DNA of 15,491 nucleotides from contig JAKLKB010000149.1 of the NCBI GenBank assembly GCA_023150835.1, positions 1 to 15,491 on the forward strand, written 5' to 3'. The notes under the pieces were generated by a model that did no database searches, was not told the origin of the DNA, and saw only the letters and a list, made by a program, of their open reading frames with translations. Source of the stretch: Myxococcota bacterium. GTDB lineage: Bacteria; Myxococcota_C; UBA6777. Of this stretch, positions 1 through 7,532 are shown piece after piece (within the stretch, counting starts at the first letter, position 1; each line of letters opens with the position of its first letter). A program made the position numbers and the translations under genes.

Positions 1-216
1 TAACATAGCGAGATCTGAACGCGATATCTCCGCGTAATGTATGATCGCATGATGTAGGGGCGGTTCGCGAACCGCCCGATGGTTGGGCAGCCACAGGGGG
101 CTGCCCCTACATTTTTACGATAACTCAACGGGCGGATTTCGTCTGAGAGGGGACATCACAAGACGTCCATTCCTCCGATGTTTCTGTCTACCAGTCCAAA
201 AGATCTCGCTATGTTA
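1..216. repeat. Element bounded by perfect 16-bp inverted repeats, MITE-like (left end may lie outside the window)
   Basis: TAACATAGCGAGATCT at 1-16 is the exact reverse complement of AGATCTCGCTATGTTA at 201-216. The left arm starts at the first base of the window, so the inverted repeat may be longer. Between the arms there is no open frame with coding character, only the smaller palindromic repeat at 20-143. A short, non-coding, inverted-repeat-bounded unit of about 0.2 kb fits a miniature inverted-repeat element or a decayed mobile element. That identity is inferred: no target-site duplication can be checked because the left flank is missing. Confidence 0.5.
20..143. repeat. Dispersed palindromic intergenic repeat, copy A
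   Basis: TGTAGGGGC at 53-61 pairs with GCCCCTACA at 103-111. Inside lie a perfect 20-bp palindrome at 58-77 and a GGGCAGCC/GGCTGCCC hairpin (85-92 with 99-106). The right part (about 85-142), ending in GGCGGATTTCGT, is nearly the same as 12,520-12,578, so this is a repeat family and not a chance fold. The plus-strand hairpin is followed by ATTTTT, so it might weakly terminate transcription, but that is inference. Confidence 0.7.
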
Positions 217-243
217 GACACCCTCTGGCGCGGTGGACAAAAA

Positions 244-362
244 ACCCCGTATTCGCACCCGTCGCAAGCGACAGAGTCGCTTGTTTGAAAAACGACGATC
301 TATTCGCCAAAACGGGGTCAAGGGGCGACAGTCCCTTGTGGGGTGTGGGGTGACACCCCACC
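244..362. repeat. Cluster of three hairpins in non-coding DNA, probable second repeat family
   Basis: Three short perfect stems follow each other: CAAGCGAC/GTCGCTTG (265-272 and 276-283, loop AGA), CAAGGG/CCCTTG (319-324 and 333-338) and GTGGGGTGT/ACACCCCAC (338-346 and 353-361). An outer pair, ACCCCGT near 244-250 and ACGGGGT near 312-318, brackets the first stem. A 109-codon plus-strand frame (233-562) crosses the cluster. It looks like translated repeat DNA: Arg/Lys-rich, with no domain and no ribosome binding site seen. The rest of 217-567 shows T-rich runs near 405-495 but no gene. Confidence 0.5.
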
Positions 363-567
363 AGATAAACCAACCGCGTAAGTCCGATCCAGATACGAGA
401 GAAAAAGATTTTTGGGTATTTCTTGCGTCTTCTGTTGATAGGAGAACGGAGAAGGTCGAAAAAAACTTGATGCTTTTTTTGAAAGATTTTTTTAGGGCGC
501 AAAGCGATTTGTTTTTGGTGTGCCAGAAGGATGTGGCGAGGATACGGAGAGGGGAGGTTTAGCGGCG

Positions 568-3027
568 TTAGCGGCGTTTGCGTTGTTTTTTGCGGGGCTT
601 GGGTGCGGAGCGGGCGTAATGGAGGCCGCGACAAGAAGAGAAGAGAGCGCGTCGTGCGCGGGGGCAGGAAGGTACGCGCAGGGATCTTCCTGCGGGGAGG
701 CGTCCGATGGGGATGTCGGGGTTGAGGGCGCGGAGTTGCCAAGGAGTGGTGCAGACTTGACAAGCGAGCCATCCGAGGGGTTCGCCGCCTTTGGTGCGGT
801 AGGTGGTGAGGGGAGCGTTGGCAGCGGCAGCAAGGCGTTGTGCAGGGATGCGGAGAGTGATGCGGGGAGGCAAGTTGCGGGAGGGGGAGAGCGGTTTGGG
901 GCAATGCTTGCGAGCGATCGAGCGGATCTTGTAGGAGATCTTGCGATCTTTTTGTTTGATGCAAAGGGTGGCGAGGGGGAGAGCGGTGGAGGTTTTGCGT
1001 TGTTGTAGTTCTTTGGAAAAGGCGGACTGATGGTCTTTTGTGAGAGTGGGCGTATTGGCTTTGAGGAGTGTGGAGAGGGGGATGTTGTAGCGTTTGGCGA
1101 TGCGGTAAGGCGTTTCGCGTTTTTGAGTGGTGTGGAGCTTGGTGGAAGGTCCGGAGCGTTGGTGTTTTTTGAGGGCAGCTTTGATCGAGGCGAAGCGTTG
1201 GATGGGCAGGCGGAGTGGAAAATACGCAGGGATGGGATGATCGGGATCAGCGAGCAATTTTCGCAGCATGGGGTTGTAGAGGTCGAGTGTTTTTTTGGAG
1301 AGTTGTGTGAGCTTGAGCAGATCCTCAAGCCAGAGGGGTTCGGGCAACAAGAACTCGCGGAAGCGGATGGGTTTTTGGGCGGCGCGGTGGGAGGCGCGTT
1401 GATCGTTGTGGATGAGCAGAGCGGAAGCGAGGAACTTGGCGTAAAAGTTTCGTCCATCAAAGCCGAAGCCACGGTTGCGGGAGCGTTGGATGATGACATC
1501 GAGCTTTTTGGTTTGGAGGCGTCGGGCTTCGTTGAGGATGCGTCCGGGGCCTTGGTTGTAGGAGGTGATCGCAAGAGGCCATGATGTGGGGAAAAAATGG
1601 CGGCAGAGTTTGATAAAGCGCGAAGCTGCGTGGGTTGCGAAGATGGGATCAAAGCGTTCATCGAGTTTGCGGTGGGGGATGGACTTGTTTTGTGGAGGGA
1701 CGAACAGGCCCAATTCTTTGGCGGTATCGGGCATGAGTTGCCACAAGCCGAGCGCGCCGACAAAAGAGCGGACCCATGGGTTGTACATGGATTCGACGAA
1801 GGGGAGGGCGGAGAGTTGTGGGGGGAGTCCAGCTTTGCGGAGGGTGGCTTGGATATGGGGGCGATAACGGCGTTCGATGCGCAGTCCGTGTTGAAAGAAA
1901 TGGCGGTAGCTGCTTTGCCAAGAGAGCTTGGTGCGGGCGAGATAGCGAAACATCTTGTGCCAGCCGGAAGTTTGGTAGCGAGGCTCTTTACGGATCTTGC
2001 GATAAAGCTGTCGGGTCGAGGCGGACAGCCCTTTGAAGGCGTGATGCCAGCGTGTGCGGTCGATGGATTCGGGCTGATAGCGCATGAGGTTCCAACAGAT
2101 GGCGCGCAAGCGTTTTTTGTCGAGTTCTTGGAGGCAGGCGCGTTGTCGGTTGCGCGATTGGGCGATGGCATCGGCTTCAGCGCGGGCTTCTTGTGCGGCG
2201 AGTTCTTTGAGTTGCGTGCGGATGTTCTGAAGTGCAGCAGCGCTGATCTCGCGGCGTTTGTTGGTTTTGATGCGGCGCTGTGCGGGTGTTTCGGTGGGGG
2301 AGAGTTCTGCGCCCGGGGTGGGGAGTTCTTTGAGGATGATGCGTGTTGGAGGATCAAAGAGGATGGCGTCGGCTTTTTGTGCGCCGCCGAAGACTTGGTG
2401 CCAAAAGCGAACACGAGCGGCGATCGGAAGAGGGACGGGAAAGACGCCGAGTTGCTTGGGGAGTTGAAAGTCAGCGTTTCGCAAAGCGCGGGTGCTTGGG
2501 GTGGGGACGCCGATCTTTTTGAGGGCAGCATCCAGAGCGTGTTGATCCTCGATGGCAAGGGCGTGTTTGCTGCGGCTGCTTCTACGCGGCGTGGGCGTCT
2601 CCTCGCTGTCGAAAGAGTCGGAAGAGACTGAACGAGCGGTCTTTTGAGTGCGTTTGCGGGCTGCTTTTTTGGTACGCTTGCGAGCGGTCTTTTGGGTGCG
2701 TTTGCGGGCTGCTTTTTTGGTGCGCTTGCGAGCGGTCTTTTGAGTGCGTTTGCGGGCTGCTTTTTTGGTGCGCTTGCGAGCGGTCTTTTGGGTGCGTTTG
2801 CGGGCTGCTTTTTTGGTGCGCTTTTGGGTGGAGGTGCGGAGCTTTTTTGTGCGTTTGCGGGTGGTTTGTTCGCGGGCGATGCGTTTGGTGGAGCGCGGTC
2901 GTGGCTTGGGGGTGTGATCTTCTTGTGGTGATGGGGTGTTGTTGTCGGGCTTGGCTTCGAGGGGGAGCGGCAGAGCGAGGCCTAGGCCCAAGAAGAGAAA
3001 GAAGAGGGGGAAAATAAGCTTTTGCAT
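568..3027 (-). CDS. MltD-like lytic murein transglycosylase with LysM-like domains and a Lys/Arg-rich tandem repeat
   Basis: Predicted to cleave peptidoglycan glycan strands in the periplasm, forming 1,6-anhydro-muramyl ends. The 819-residue product begins with a signal peptide (about 1-25, ending LEA). Then comes a basic tandem repeat (about 57-132) built of RKRTKKAA and RKRTQKTA units. The SLT fold spans about 385-545: LPFVESMYNP gives the likely catalytic Glu412, followed by GALGLWQLMPDTA (424-436), SYNQGPG (489-495) and NFYAKFLAS (527-535). A LysM-like segment lies near 631-675 and a second, poorer one near 742-786, followed by a basic C-terminus. A purine-rich AAAGGAA lies about 12 nt before the ATG, which is rather far. 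The basic repeat is not part of the usual MltD plan and may bind anionic polymers. The gene lies 108 bp after the PBP4 gene. Family call is firm; substrate detail is inferred. Confidence 0.9.
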   Translation of the reverse strand: MQKLIFPLFFLFLGLGLALPLPLEAKPDNNTPSPQEDHTPKPRPRSTKRIAREQTTRKRTKKLRTSTQKRTKKAARKRTQKTARKRTKKAARKRTQKTARKRTKKAARKRTQKTARKRTKKAARKRTQKTARSVSSDSFDSEETPTPRRSSRSKHALAIEDQHALDAALKKIGVPTPSTRALRNADFQLPKQLGVFPVPLPIAARVRFWHQVFGGAQKADAILFDPPTRIILKELPTPGAELSPTETPAQRRIKTNKRREISAAALQNIRTQLKELAAQEARAEADAIAQSRNRQRACLQELDKKRLRAICWNLMRYQPESIDRTRWHHAFKGLSASTRQLYRKIRKEPRYQTSGWHKMFRYLARTKLSWQSSYRHFFQHGLRIERRYRPHIQATLRKAGLPPQLSALPFVESMYNPWVRSFVGALGLWQLMPDTAKELGLFVPPQNKSIPHRKLDERFDPIFATHAASRFIKLCRHFFPTSWPLAITSYNQGPGRILNEARRLQTKKLDVIIQRSRNRGFGFDGRNFYAKFLASALLIHNDQRASHRAAQKPIRFREFLLPEPLWLEDLLKLTQLSKKTLDLYNPMLRKLLADPDHPIPAYFPLRLPIQRFASIKAALKKHQRSGPSTKLHTTQKRETPYRIAKRYNIPLSTLLKANTPTLTKDHQSAFSKELQQRKTSTALPLATLCIKQKDRKISYKIRSIARKHCPKPLSPSRNLPPRITLRIPAQRLAAAANAPLTTYRTKGGEPLGWLACQVCTTPWQLRALNPDIPIGRLPAGRSLRVPSCPRARRALFSSCRGLHYARSAPKPRKKQRKRR
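2632..2823. repeat. 48-bp in-frame tandem repeat, 4 copies, inside the transglycosylase gene
   Basis: The segment GAGCGGTCTTTTG recurs at 2634, 2682, 2730 and 2778, exactly 48 bp apart. Each unit encodes 16 residues on the minus strand. One base alternates between units (TTTTGAGTG in copies 1 and 3, TTTTGGGTG in copies 2 and 4), which suggests that a 96-bp two-unit block was duplicated. Copy 1 also carries GGTACGCTT where the others have GGTGCGCTT. Copy number could vary between strains without breaking the frame. Confidence 0.9.
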
Positions 3028-3135
3028 CGGATTCTTGGGTTCCTTTGCCCAACCTTCGCTGTTGGGGGTATGGGGGAGCGGTCAAGGAACAGAGGCACAT
3101 TCAAGCAAACAGAGGCGTTGTGTGGGATGCGCTGC

Positions 3136-4668
3136 TTAGCCTTGGAACTGGGCAAGCAGGGCGCAGATCTTGTCTTGTGCTTTGCGAAAGAGTTTGTTGT
3201 GTTTGACTTTGCCATTCATCAGGATCGAGACGATCCAGAGTCGTCGATCTTGGGTAAAGACATAGCCCGAAAGTGAAGACACGCCGTCGATGGTGCCTGT
3301 TTTGGCGCGGAGTCGGCCTGCTGCGGGTGTTTTTTTCATGCGCGTGCGCAACGTGCCGTCGCGTGCGGCGATCGGTTGGGCCACAAAGTATTCGGCCCAT
3401 CCATCGAGGTCTTGGAGTTGTTGCAACAAAACGCGGGTGATCTGTTTGGGCGAGAAACGGTTGCTGCGTCCGAGGCCCGAGCCATTTTTCATGGTGTATG
3501 TGTCGGGGGAGATGCCGATGCTACGGAGGTCTTCGGCGACGATGGCGAGACCTTTGGCCCACGTCCCGGGGGATTCTTTTTGCACAGCGGCGAGGGTTTT
3601 GAGGATCTGCTCGGCGGTAAAGTTGGAGCTTTGTTTTCCGACGGCTTGTAAGAGGATGCTGAGCGAGGGGGAGTTGTGTTTGAGCAGGAGGGCCGCTTTT
3701 TGGGGGACGGTGCCGCGGGTGGGCCAGCGATTGACGCGGATCTTGGCGCGGTAGAGAAGCTCTGCAAAGGTGAAGGCGGTGTACCATCCGGGATCAGAGA
3801 CGCGCCGCCAGAGGGAAAAAGCGGGTGCATCTTGGGCGATCTCTCCCGAAAGATGGACTTCATCGCGGTTTCCTTTGGCGAGGACTTTGATCTTGATGTT
3901 GGTTTTGCCGCGTGCTGCGGTGGTTTTGACTTGGTGGACGATCTTCTTGATGTAGTAGCTGGACGGCTCGATCATGGCGGTGGCCTTTCCACCGACTTTT
4001 GCGCTTGGGCGGAGGTGGATCGTCAGGGTGTTGTAATTGAGTGAAAGCGCGCCCACTCCCGCAACATAGGGTCGGTAGCGGTGGTGGCTGTGATCTTTCC
4101 ATCCGTCGCCGAAGTATTGTCGATCAAAGAAGCTATCATCGAAGACGATGCGCCCCGTTACACGGCGCAGACCGAGGCCCACAAGATCCTGCACGATCCG
4201 CCAAAGCTCTTCGGAACGTAGGCTGGGATCGCCGCTGCCTTTGATGTAGAGGTTGCCTTTGAGTAGGCCTTTGGCGTCGATCGGGTTGTCGCTGTGGAGG
4301 GTTGTTTCGTAATGGTAGTGAGGCCCGAGGTGTTTGAGGGCGCTCATCATGGTGAAGATCTTGGTATTGGAGGCGGGGATGAAGGTTTGTTCGGCTTGAT
4401 GGGAAAAGATGTGCTTGCCTTGGGTGTCGACCACCAACACACCCAAGGAGGTACCTTGGAGTTTGGGATCGCGGAGGATCTGGGATATCTCTTTTTGGAG
4501 GGCTTGGAGGGCGTCGTCTTTGATGGGGGGAGCGGCAGGAAGGAGGACTTGGAGAGAGGGTGGCGGTGCGGAATGGAGGGGCAGCGCGAAAAAGAACAGA
4601 CTGCACAAGAGGCCGGATGTCAGGAGAGTTCGATACGTCCATGAGGAAGAGAAGGTCCGAGACACCAT
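3136..4668 (-). CDS. dacB: D-alanyl-D-alanine carboxypeptidase/endopeptidase, PBP4 (DacB) family
   Basis: A periplasmic penicillin-binding protein of class C (peptidase family S13) that trims or cuts D-Ala peptide bonds of peptidoglycan. The three active-site motifs are visible in the 510-residue product: SxxK in PASNTK (Ser100, Lys103), SxN at Ser347-Ser348-Asn349, and KTG at 456-458. NGSGLGRSNRFSP (395-407) is also typical of the family. A signal peptide with a Leu/Phe-rich core spans about 1-33 (LHSA). The length is normal for DacB proteins. AAGGACGAAG upstream of the ATG can serve as ribosome binding site. The gene lies 150 bp after the metallo-hydrolase gene and 108 bp before the transglycosylase gene, which suggests a cell-wall remodelling pair, perhaps with its own promoter in 4669-4818. 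The symbol follows the family; exact orthology to E. coli DacB is not shown. Confidence 0.93.
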   Translation of the reverse strand: MVSRTFSSSWTYRTLLTSGLLCSLFFFALPLHSAPPPSLQVLLPAAPPIKDDALQALQKEISQILRDPKLQGTSLGVLVVDTQGKHIFSHQAEQTFIPASNTKIFTMMSALKHLGPHYHYETTLHSDNPIDAKGLLKGNLYIKGSGDPSLRSEELWRIVQDLVGLGLRRVTGRIVFDDSFFDRQYFGDGWKDHSHHRYRPYVAGVGALSLNYNTLTIHLRPSAKVGGKATAMIEPSSYYIKKIVHQVKTTAARGKTNIKIKVLAKGNRDEVHLSGEIAQDAPAFSLWRRVSDPGWYTAFTFAELLYRAKIRVNRWPTRGTVPQKAALLLKHNSPSLSILLQAVGKQSSNFTAEQILKTLAAVQKESPGTWAKGLAIVAEDLRSIGISPDTYTMKNGSGLGRSNRFSPKQITRVLLQQLQDLDGWAEYFVAQPIAARDGTLRTRMKKTPAAGRLRAKTGTIDGVSSLSGYVFTQDRRLWIVSILMNGKVKHNKLFRKAQDKICALLAQFQG

Positions 4669-4739
4669 CGTTTTTTCTTCGTCCTTTTGGGGTTGCGCTT
4701 TCGTCCGTGGAGCGCGCTGGACGGTTGGCGGAAAAGCTA

Positions 4740-4769
4740 CGCTTCAAGGTTAACAAGCCTTGGAAGGCG
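4740..4769 (-). terminator. Candidate terminator hairpin after the lon-sulP-metallohydrolase genes
   Basis: A stem of about 10 bp with two single-base bulges pairs 4740-4749 with 4758-4769 around the loop TTAACAAG. On the minus strand it is followed after a few bases by CTTTTCC, only a short T-run. It lies 50-80 bp past the metallo-hydrolase stop, where an operon end is expected. The weak T-run keeps this tentative. Confidence 0.3.
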
Positions 4770-4818
4770 TTGCAAATTTCCCGCGTGGGTGTCTAGGCAG
4801 GGCTGCTTTCGGTGTGGT

Positions 4819-5718
4819 TTAGATATCTTGGAGTTCGAGATCGCCTTTGGGTTCGGGGCGGAAGACGTTGACGGGGATCTTGAGGTAGCGGATGTTGTTT
4901 TCGTGGGGTTGGGGGAGTTTTCCTGCGTCGACGTTGACTTGGACGCTTTGGAAGAGGAGTTTGGGAGCGGCGAGGGACTTGTCGCGTTTGGTGCGGAATT
5001 CGACAAAGGTGGCTTCGTCGCGGTGGTAGGGGAGTTGGACGTTAGAGGCTTTTTCTGCGCCGATGGTGGATTCGTAGGCGAGAGGGCGGCCTCCGGGTTG
5101 ATAATCGTGGCCGACAAAGACGCGGGTGTGATCGGGGAAACTGTACAAGCGCTCGTGGACGGAGTGGTAGAGGTCTTGTGCGCTGCCAGCGGGGAAGTCG
5201 CAACGACCTGTGCCCATGTCAGGCATAAACAGCGCATCACCCGTGAAGATCGCATCACCAAACTTGTACGAAGCACAAGCAGGAGTGTGGCCGGGGGTAA
5301 AGATCACCTCGAAGCGTAGGCTTCCGGCCTCGACGACTTCGCGGTCTTTCAGTAGCCGATCGAATTGGCGACCGTCGGTGGGGAAGTCATCGGGAAGATC
5401 GAAGATCTTCTTAAAGGTCCGTTGTACCGTGGTGATGCGTTCACTGATGGCGATCTGGGCGTTGGGATAACGCTTTTTGAGGATCTGTGAACCCGAAAGG
5501 TGATCGGCATGGGCGTGGGTTTCGAGGATCATCCGCAGGCTCAGGTCTTTTTCTTTGAGGAAGTCAAGGACCGTTTCGACGGATTCTGTCCAGATGTGGG
5601 CGGCGGCGGGTTCGTAATCCAGTACAGGATCGATCACGAGAGCATCGTGTGTTTCGGGATCATAAACGGCGTAGGTGAGTGTATAAGTGCGGTTGTCGTA
5701 AAAAGCTTTGATCTGCAT
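4819..5718 (-). CDS. Metallo-beta-lactamase-fold hydrolase, persulfide dioxygenase / Blh type
   Basis: Probably a mononuclear-iron persulfide dioxygenase-like enzyme, which oxidises glutathione persulfide to sulfite. The 299-residue product has the metal motif THAHADH (67-73; His68, His70, Asp72, His73), GHTP with His144, GDALF with Asp161 and GHDY with His204. The N-terminal run through [10 protein letters not shown] and the segment [13 protein letters not shown] closely fit the ETHE1/Blh branch rather than lactamases or glyoxalase II. No rhodanese domain follows. The start at 5718 was chosen because GGAG lies 6 nt upstream; the ATG at 5724 would give an ATGA overlap with the previous stop but sits directly on the GGAG. 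A longer frame reaches 5829 but runs into the SulP gene. Only 2 nt separate it from the SulP gene, so the two are very likely co-translated. The exact substrate is inferred. Confidence 0.85.
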   Translation of the reverse strand: MQIKAFYDNRTYTLTYAVYDPETHDALVIDPVLDYEPAAAHIWTESVETVLDFLKEKDLSLRMILETHAHADHLSGSQILKKRYPNAQIAISERITTVQRTFKKIFDLPDDFPTDGRQFDRLLKDREVVEAGSLRFEVIFTPGHTPACASYKFGDAIFTGDALFMPDMGTGRCDFPAGSAQDLYHSVHERLYSFPDHTRVFVGHDYQPGGRPLAYESTIGAEKASNVQLPYHRDEATFVEFRTKRDKSLAAPKLLFQSVQVNVDAGKLPQPHENNIRYLKIPVNVFRPEPKGDLELQDI

Positions 5719-5720
5719 CT

Positions 5721-7532
5721 TCATCTCCTTTTTTCTGAGAGTGAACGGTGACGAAAAGGGCATGGTGAGCAGCTCGACTTTAACAGCGCGCAAGCGTGTT
5801 GCAAGGCTTCGTCCTCGTCTGCAAACCAAGGGGATTGGTTTGAGAAAAGGTGTTCAAGTCCGATCTCTTGGGCAACACCGACGCGCTCAAAGATCTGTTG
5901 GGCATCTTTTCGTAGGCCTGCAAGCACCAGCCAGCGGTTGGTTTGGCGGAGCCGTTTGGCGGCGTCTTGGAATACGGTCGCGATGGTAAAGTCGAGACCT
6001 TGTGTGCGTTTCAGGCGAAGCAAAAGAACTTGCGTCTGCGGTCGGTTGATCTCTTCATCCAGCAGGTGTTGTAGTTCGCCTTCGACACCAAAGAACAGAC
6101 GCCCTTCGATCTCAAGGATGCGGATAGAAGGGCAGAGTGGGCGTTGCTCAAGAGACTCCATCTCAAGGAAGCGGTGGTCGACATCCAAGGTGAGTGCGGT
6201 GAATACGAGAAATCGGGCCTTTCGCAAGAAAAGCACCACAGAGATCCCGACGCCAAGGTAGATGGCTTTGTCGAGTGGTATCAACCATGTACCAAACAGC
6301 GTCACAAGAAAAGCAGAGCGATCGGAGAGTCCACTTTGCATGACAGAGCGGATCTTTTGGAGATCGATCAAGTCGATGGCGATCACGATGATCAATCCAG
6401 CGATGGCGGCGAGGGGCATGTAGTTCGCAAGGGGACCCAAGGCCACAAGGATCAACAGCATAAACAAGCCGCTCAAGATACCCGATAATCGGGTTTGTGC
6501 GCCGCTGCGATAGTTCAGGCCCGAACGTGCAGGGCTTCCGCTGACGGGATACCCTGTAGCTACGGATGCTGCGAGGTTGGCGAGTCCTTGCCCTACAAAG
6601 TCGGTGGACATCTCAAGGCGTTGACCTGTGTGGGTCGCAAGCGCCCGACCGACCGCGCTCGATTCGACAAGAGACAACACCGTACAGGCGATCGCAAGCG
6701 GTAGAAGTTGAACAACCAACCGCAGATCGGGCAAAGAGAACGCTGGAAGTCCACCGGGGATCGGTCGCAGATCCATCACCAGTTTGAGTCCGTAAGCGTG
6801 CAGATCCCATCGCAAAGAAAGCACCGTCGCAAGCACCGTCACGATCAATGGGCCCGGGATGGCCGTGTGGACGCGGCGAAGCCCAAAGATCAAAAGAGCA
6901 GAAGAGACAGCCATGATCACCGAAACAAGGCTGGTTTGAGGGATCTGCGTGATCCACATCCCTAGTTTTTCAAAGAGCGTTCCGTGTCCGCCTTGGGTGG
7001 CGGTGATCACGGGAAGTTGACCGAGACCGATCAGCAAAGCGGCCCCTGTGATGTAGCCCAACACGACGGGCCTTGAGATGTAATCGACGACGGCTCCGAG
7101 CCCAAAGATCCCCGCCATCAACTGGAAAATCCCCGTCAAGAAAGCCAGCGTGACAGCGATCGTCACAGGGTCGATCCCTTGTAGGGCCAAGATGCCACCG
7201 CCCACAAGCAAGCTGACTGCGTTGGTTGGGCCTGTCACAACGTGGTGTGAGCTGCGAAACAGGCCACCGACCAGCGTTGGAAACGTCGATGCGTAAAGCC
7301 CCATTGCAGGGGGAAGTTGAGCGATCGCCGCATACGCGATACCTTGAGGAACCCCCAAGAACGTCACGACCGATGCTGCGACCACATCGCGCAGTAGATA
7401 AGCGCGCTTGTATTGTTTGAGATCGAGGAAGGCGAACCAATGAAGAAAAACCATCGTGTACTCAAATCCGACCGTGTAGAGACGACTCGTGAGAAAAGGT
7501 TGCGCGACCGATGCTCCGCGAACAAAGATCAT
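5721..7532 (-). CDS. SulP (SLC26) family inorganic anion transporter with STAS domain
   Basis: An inner-membrane anion transporter; SulP proteins carry sulfate, bicarbonate or other anions. The 603-residue product has many hydrophobic segments from about 48 to 440, including [20 protein letters not shown] (61-80), the conserved GPTNAVSLL region near 101-109 and the family hallmark [12 protein letters not shown] (327-338). A cytoplasmic STAS domain follows at about 468-585. The ATG at 7532 overlaps the lon stop as ATGA, which supports coupled translation, although no good ribosome binding site is visible. An alternative ATG at 7454 (MVFLHWFAF) would give a more usual N-terminus. The stop lies 2 nt before the persulfide-dioxygenase-like gene. 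That neighbour hints at sulfate or sulfite as cargo, but the sequence alone does not settle it. Confidence 0.92.
   Translation of the reverse strand: MIFVRGASVAQPFLTSRLYTVGFEYTMVFLHWFAFLDLKQYKRAYLLRDVVAASVVTFLGVPQGIAYAAIAQLPPAMGLYASTFPTLVGGLFRSSHHVVTGPTNAVSLLVGGGILALQGIDPVTIAVTLAFLTGIFQLMAGIFGLGAVVDYISRPVVLGYITGAALLIGLGQLPVITATQGGHGTLFEKLGMWITQIPQTSLVSVIMAVSSALLIFGLRRVHTAIPGPLIVTVLATVLSLRWDLHAYGLKLVMDLRPIPGGLPAFSLPDLRLVVQLLPLAIACTVLSLVESSAVGRALATHTGQRLEMSTDFVGQGLANLAASVATGYPVSGSPARSGLNYRSGAQTRLSGILSGLFMLLILVALGPLANYMPLAAIAGLIIVIAIDLIDLQKIRSVMQSGLSDRSAFLVTLFGTWLIPLDKAIYLGVGISVVLFLRKARFLVFTALTLDVDHRFLEMESLEQRPLCPSIRILEIEGRLFFGVEGELQHLLDEEINRPQTQVLLLRLKRTQGLDFTIATVFQDAAKRLRQTNRWLVLAGLRKDAQQIFERVGVAQEIGLEHLFSNQSPWFADEDEALQHACALLKSSCSPCPFRHRSLSEKRR

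Noticed and set aside
209-964. Minus-strand 251-codon and plus-strand 109-codon (233-562) frames at the left edge
   Set aside because: Both are low-complexity basic or proline-rich translations that cross hairpin repeats; no ribosome binding site or family motif is seen.
492-2558. Long minus-strand frame of 688 codons inside the transglycosylase gene
   Set aside because: It is Ser/Pro/Ala-rich without domains and overlaps the transglycosylase frame, which has a signal peptide, SLT motifs and LysM-like parts. The same holds for plus-strand frames at 1597-2631 and 520-1008.
5719-5829. N-terminal extension of the metallo-hydrolase up to 5829
   Set aside because: It would overlap the SulP C-terminus by about 100 bp, and the added residues do not belong to the family, while a GGAG sits 6 nt before the ATG at 5718.
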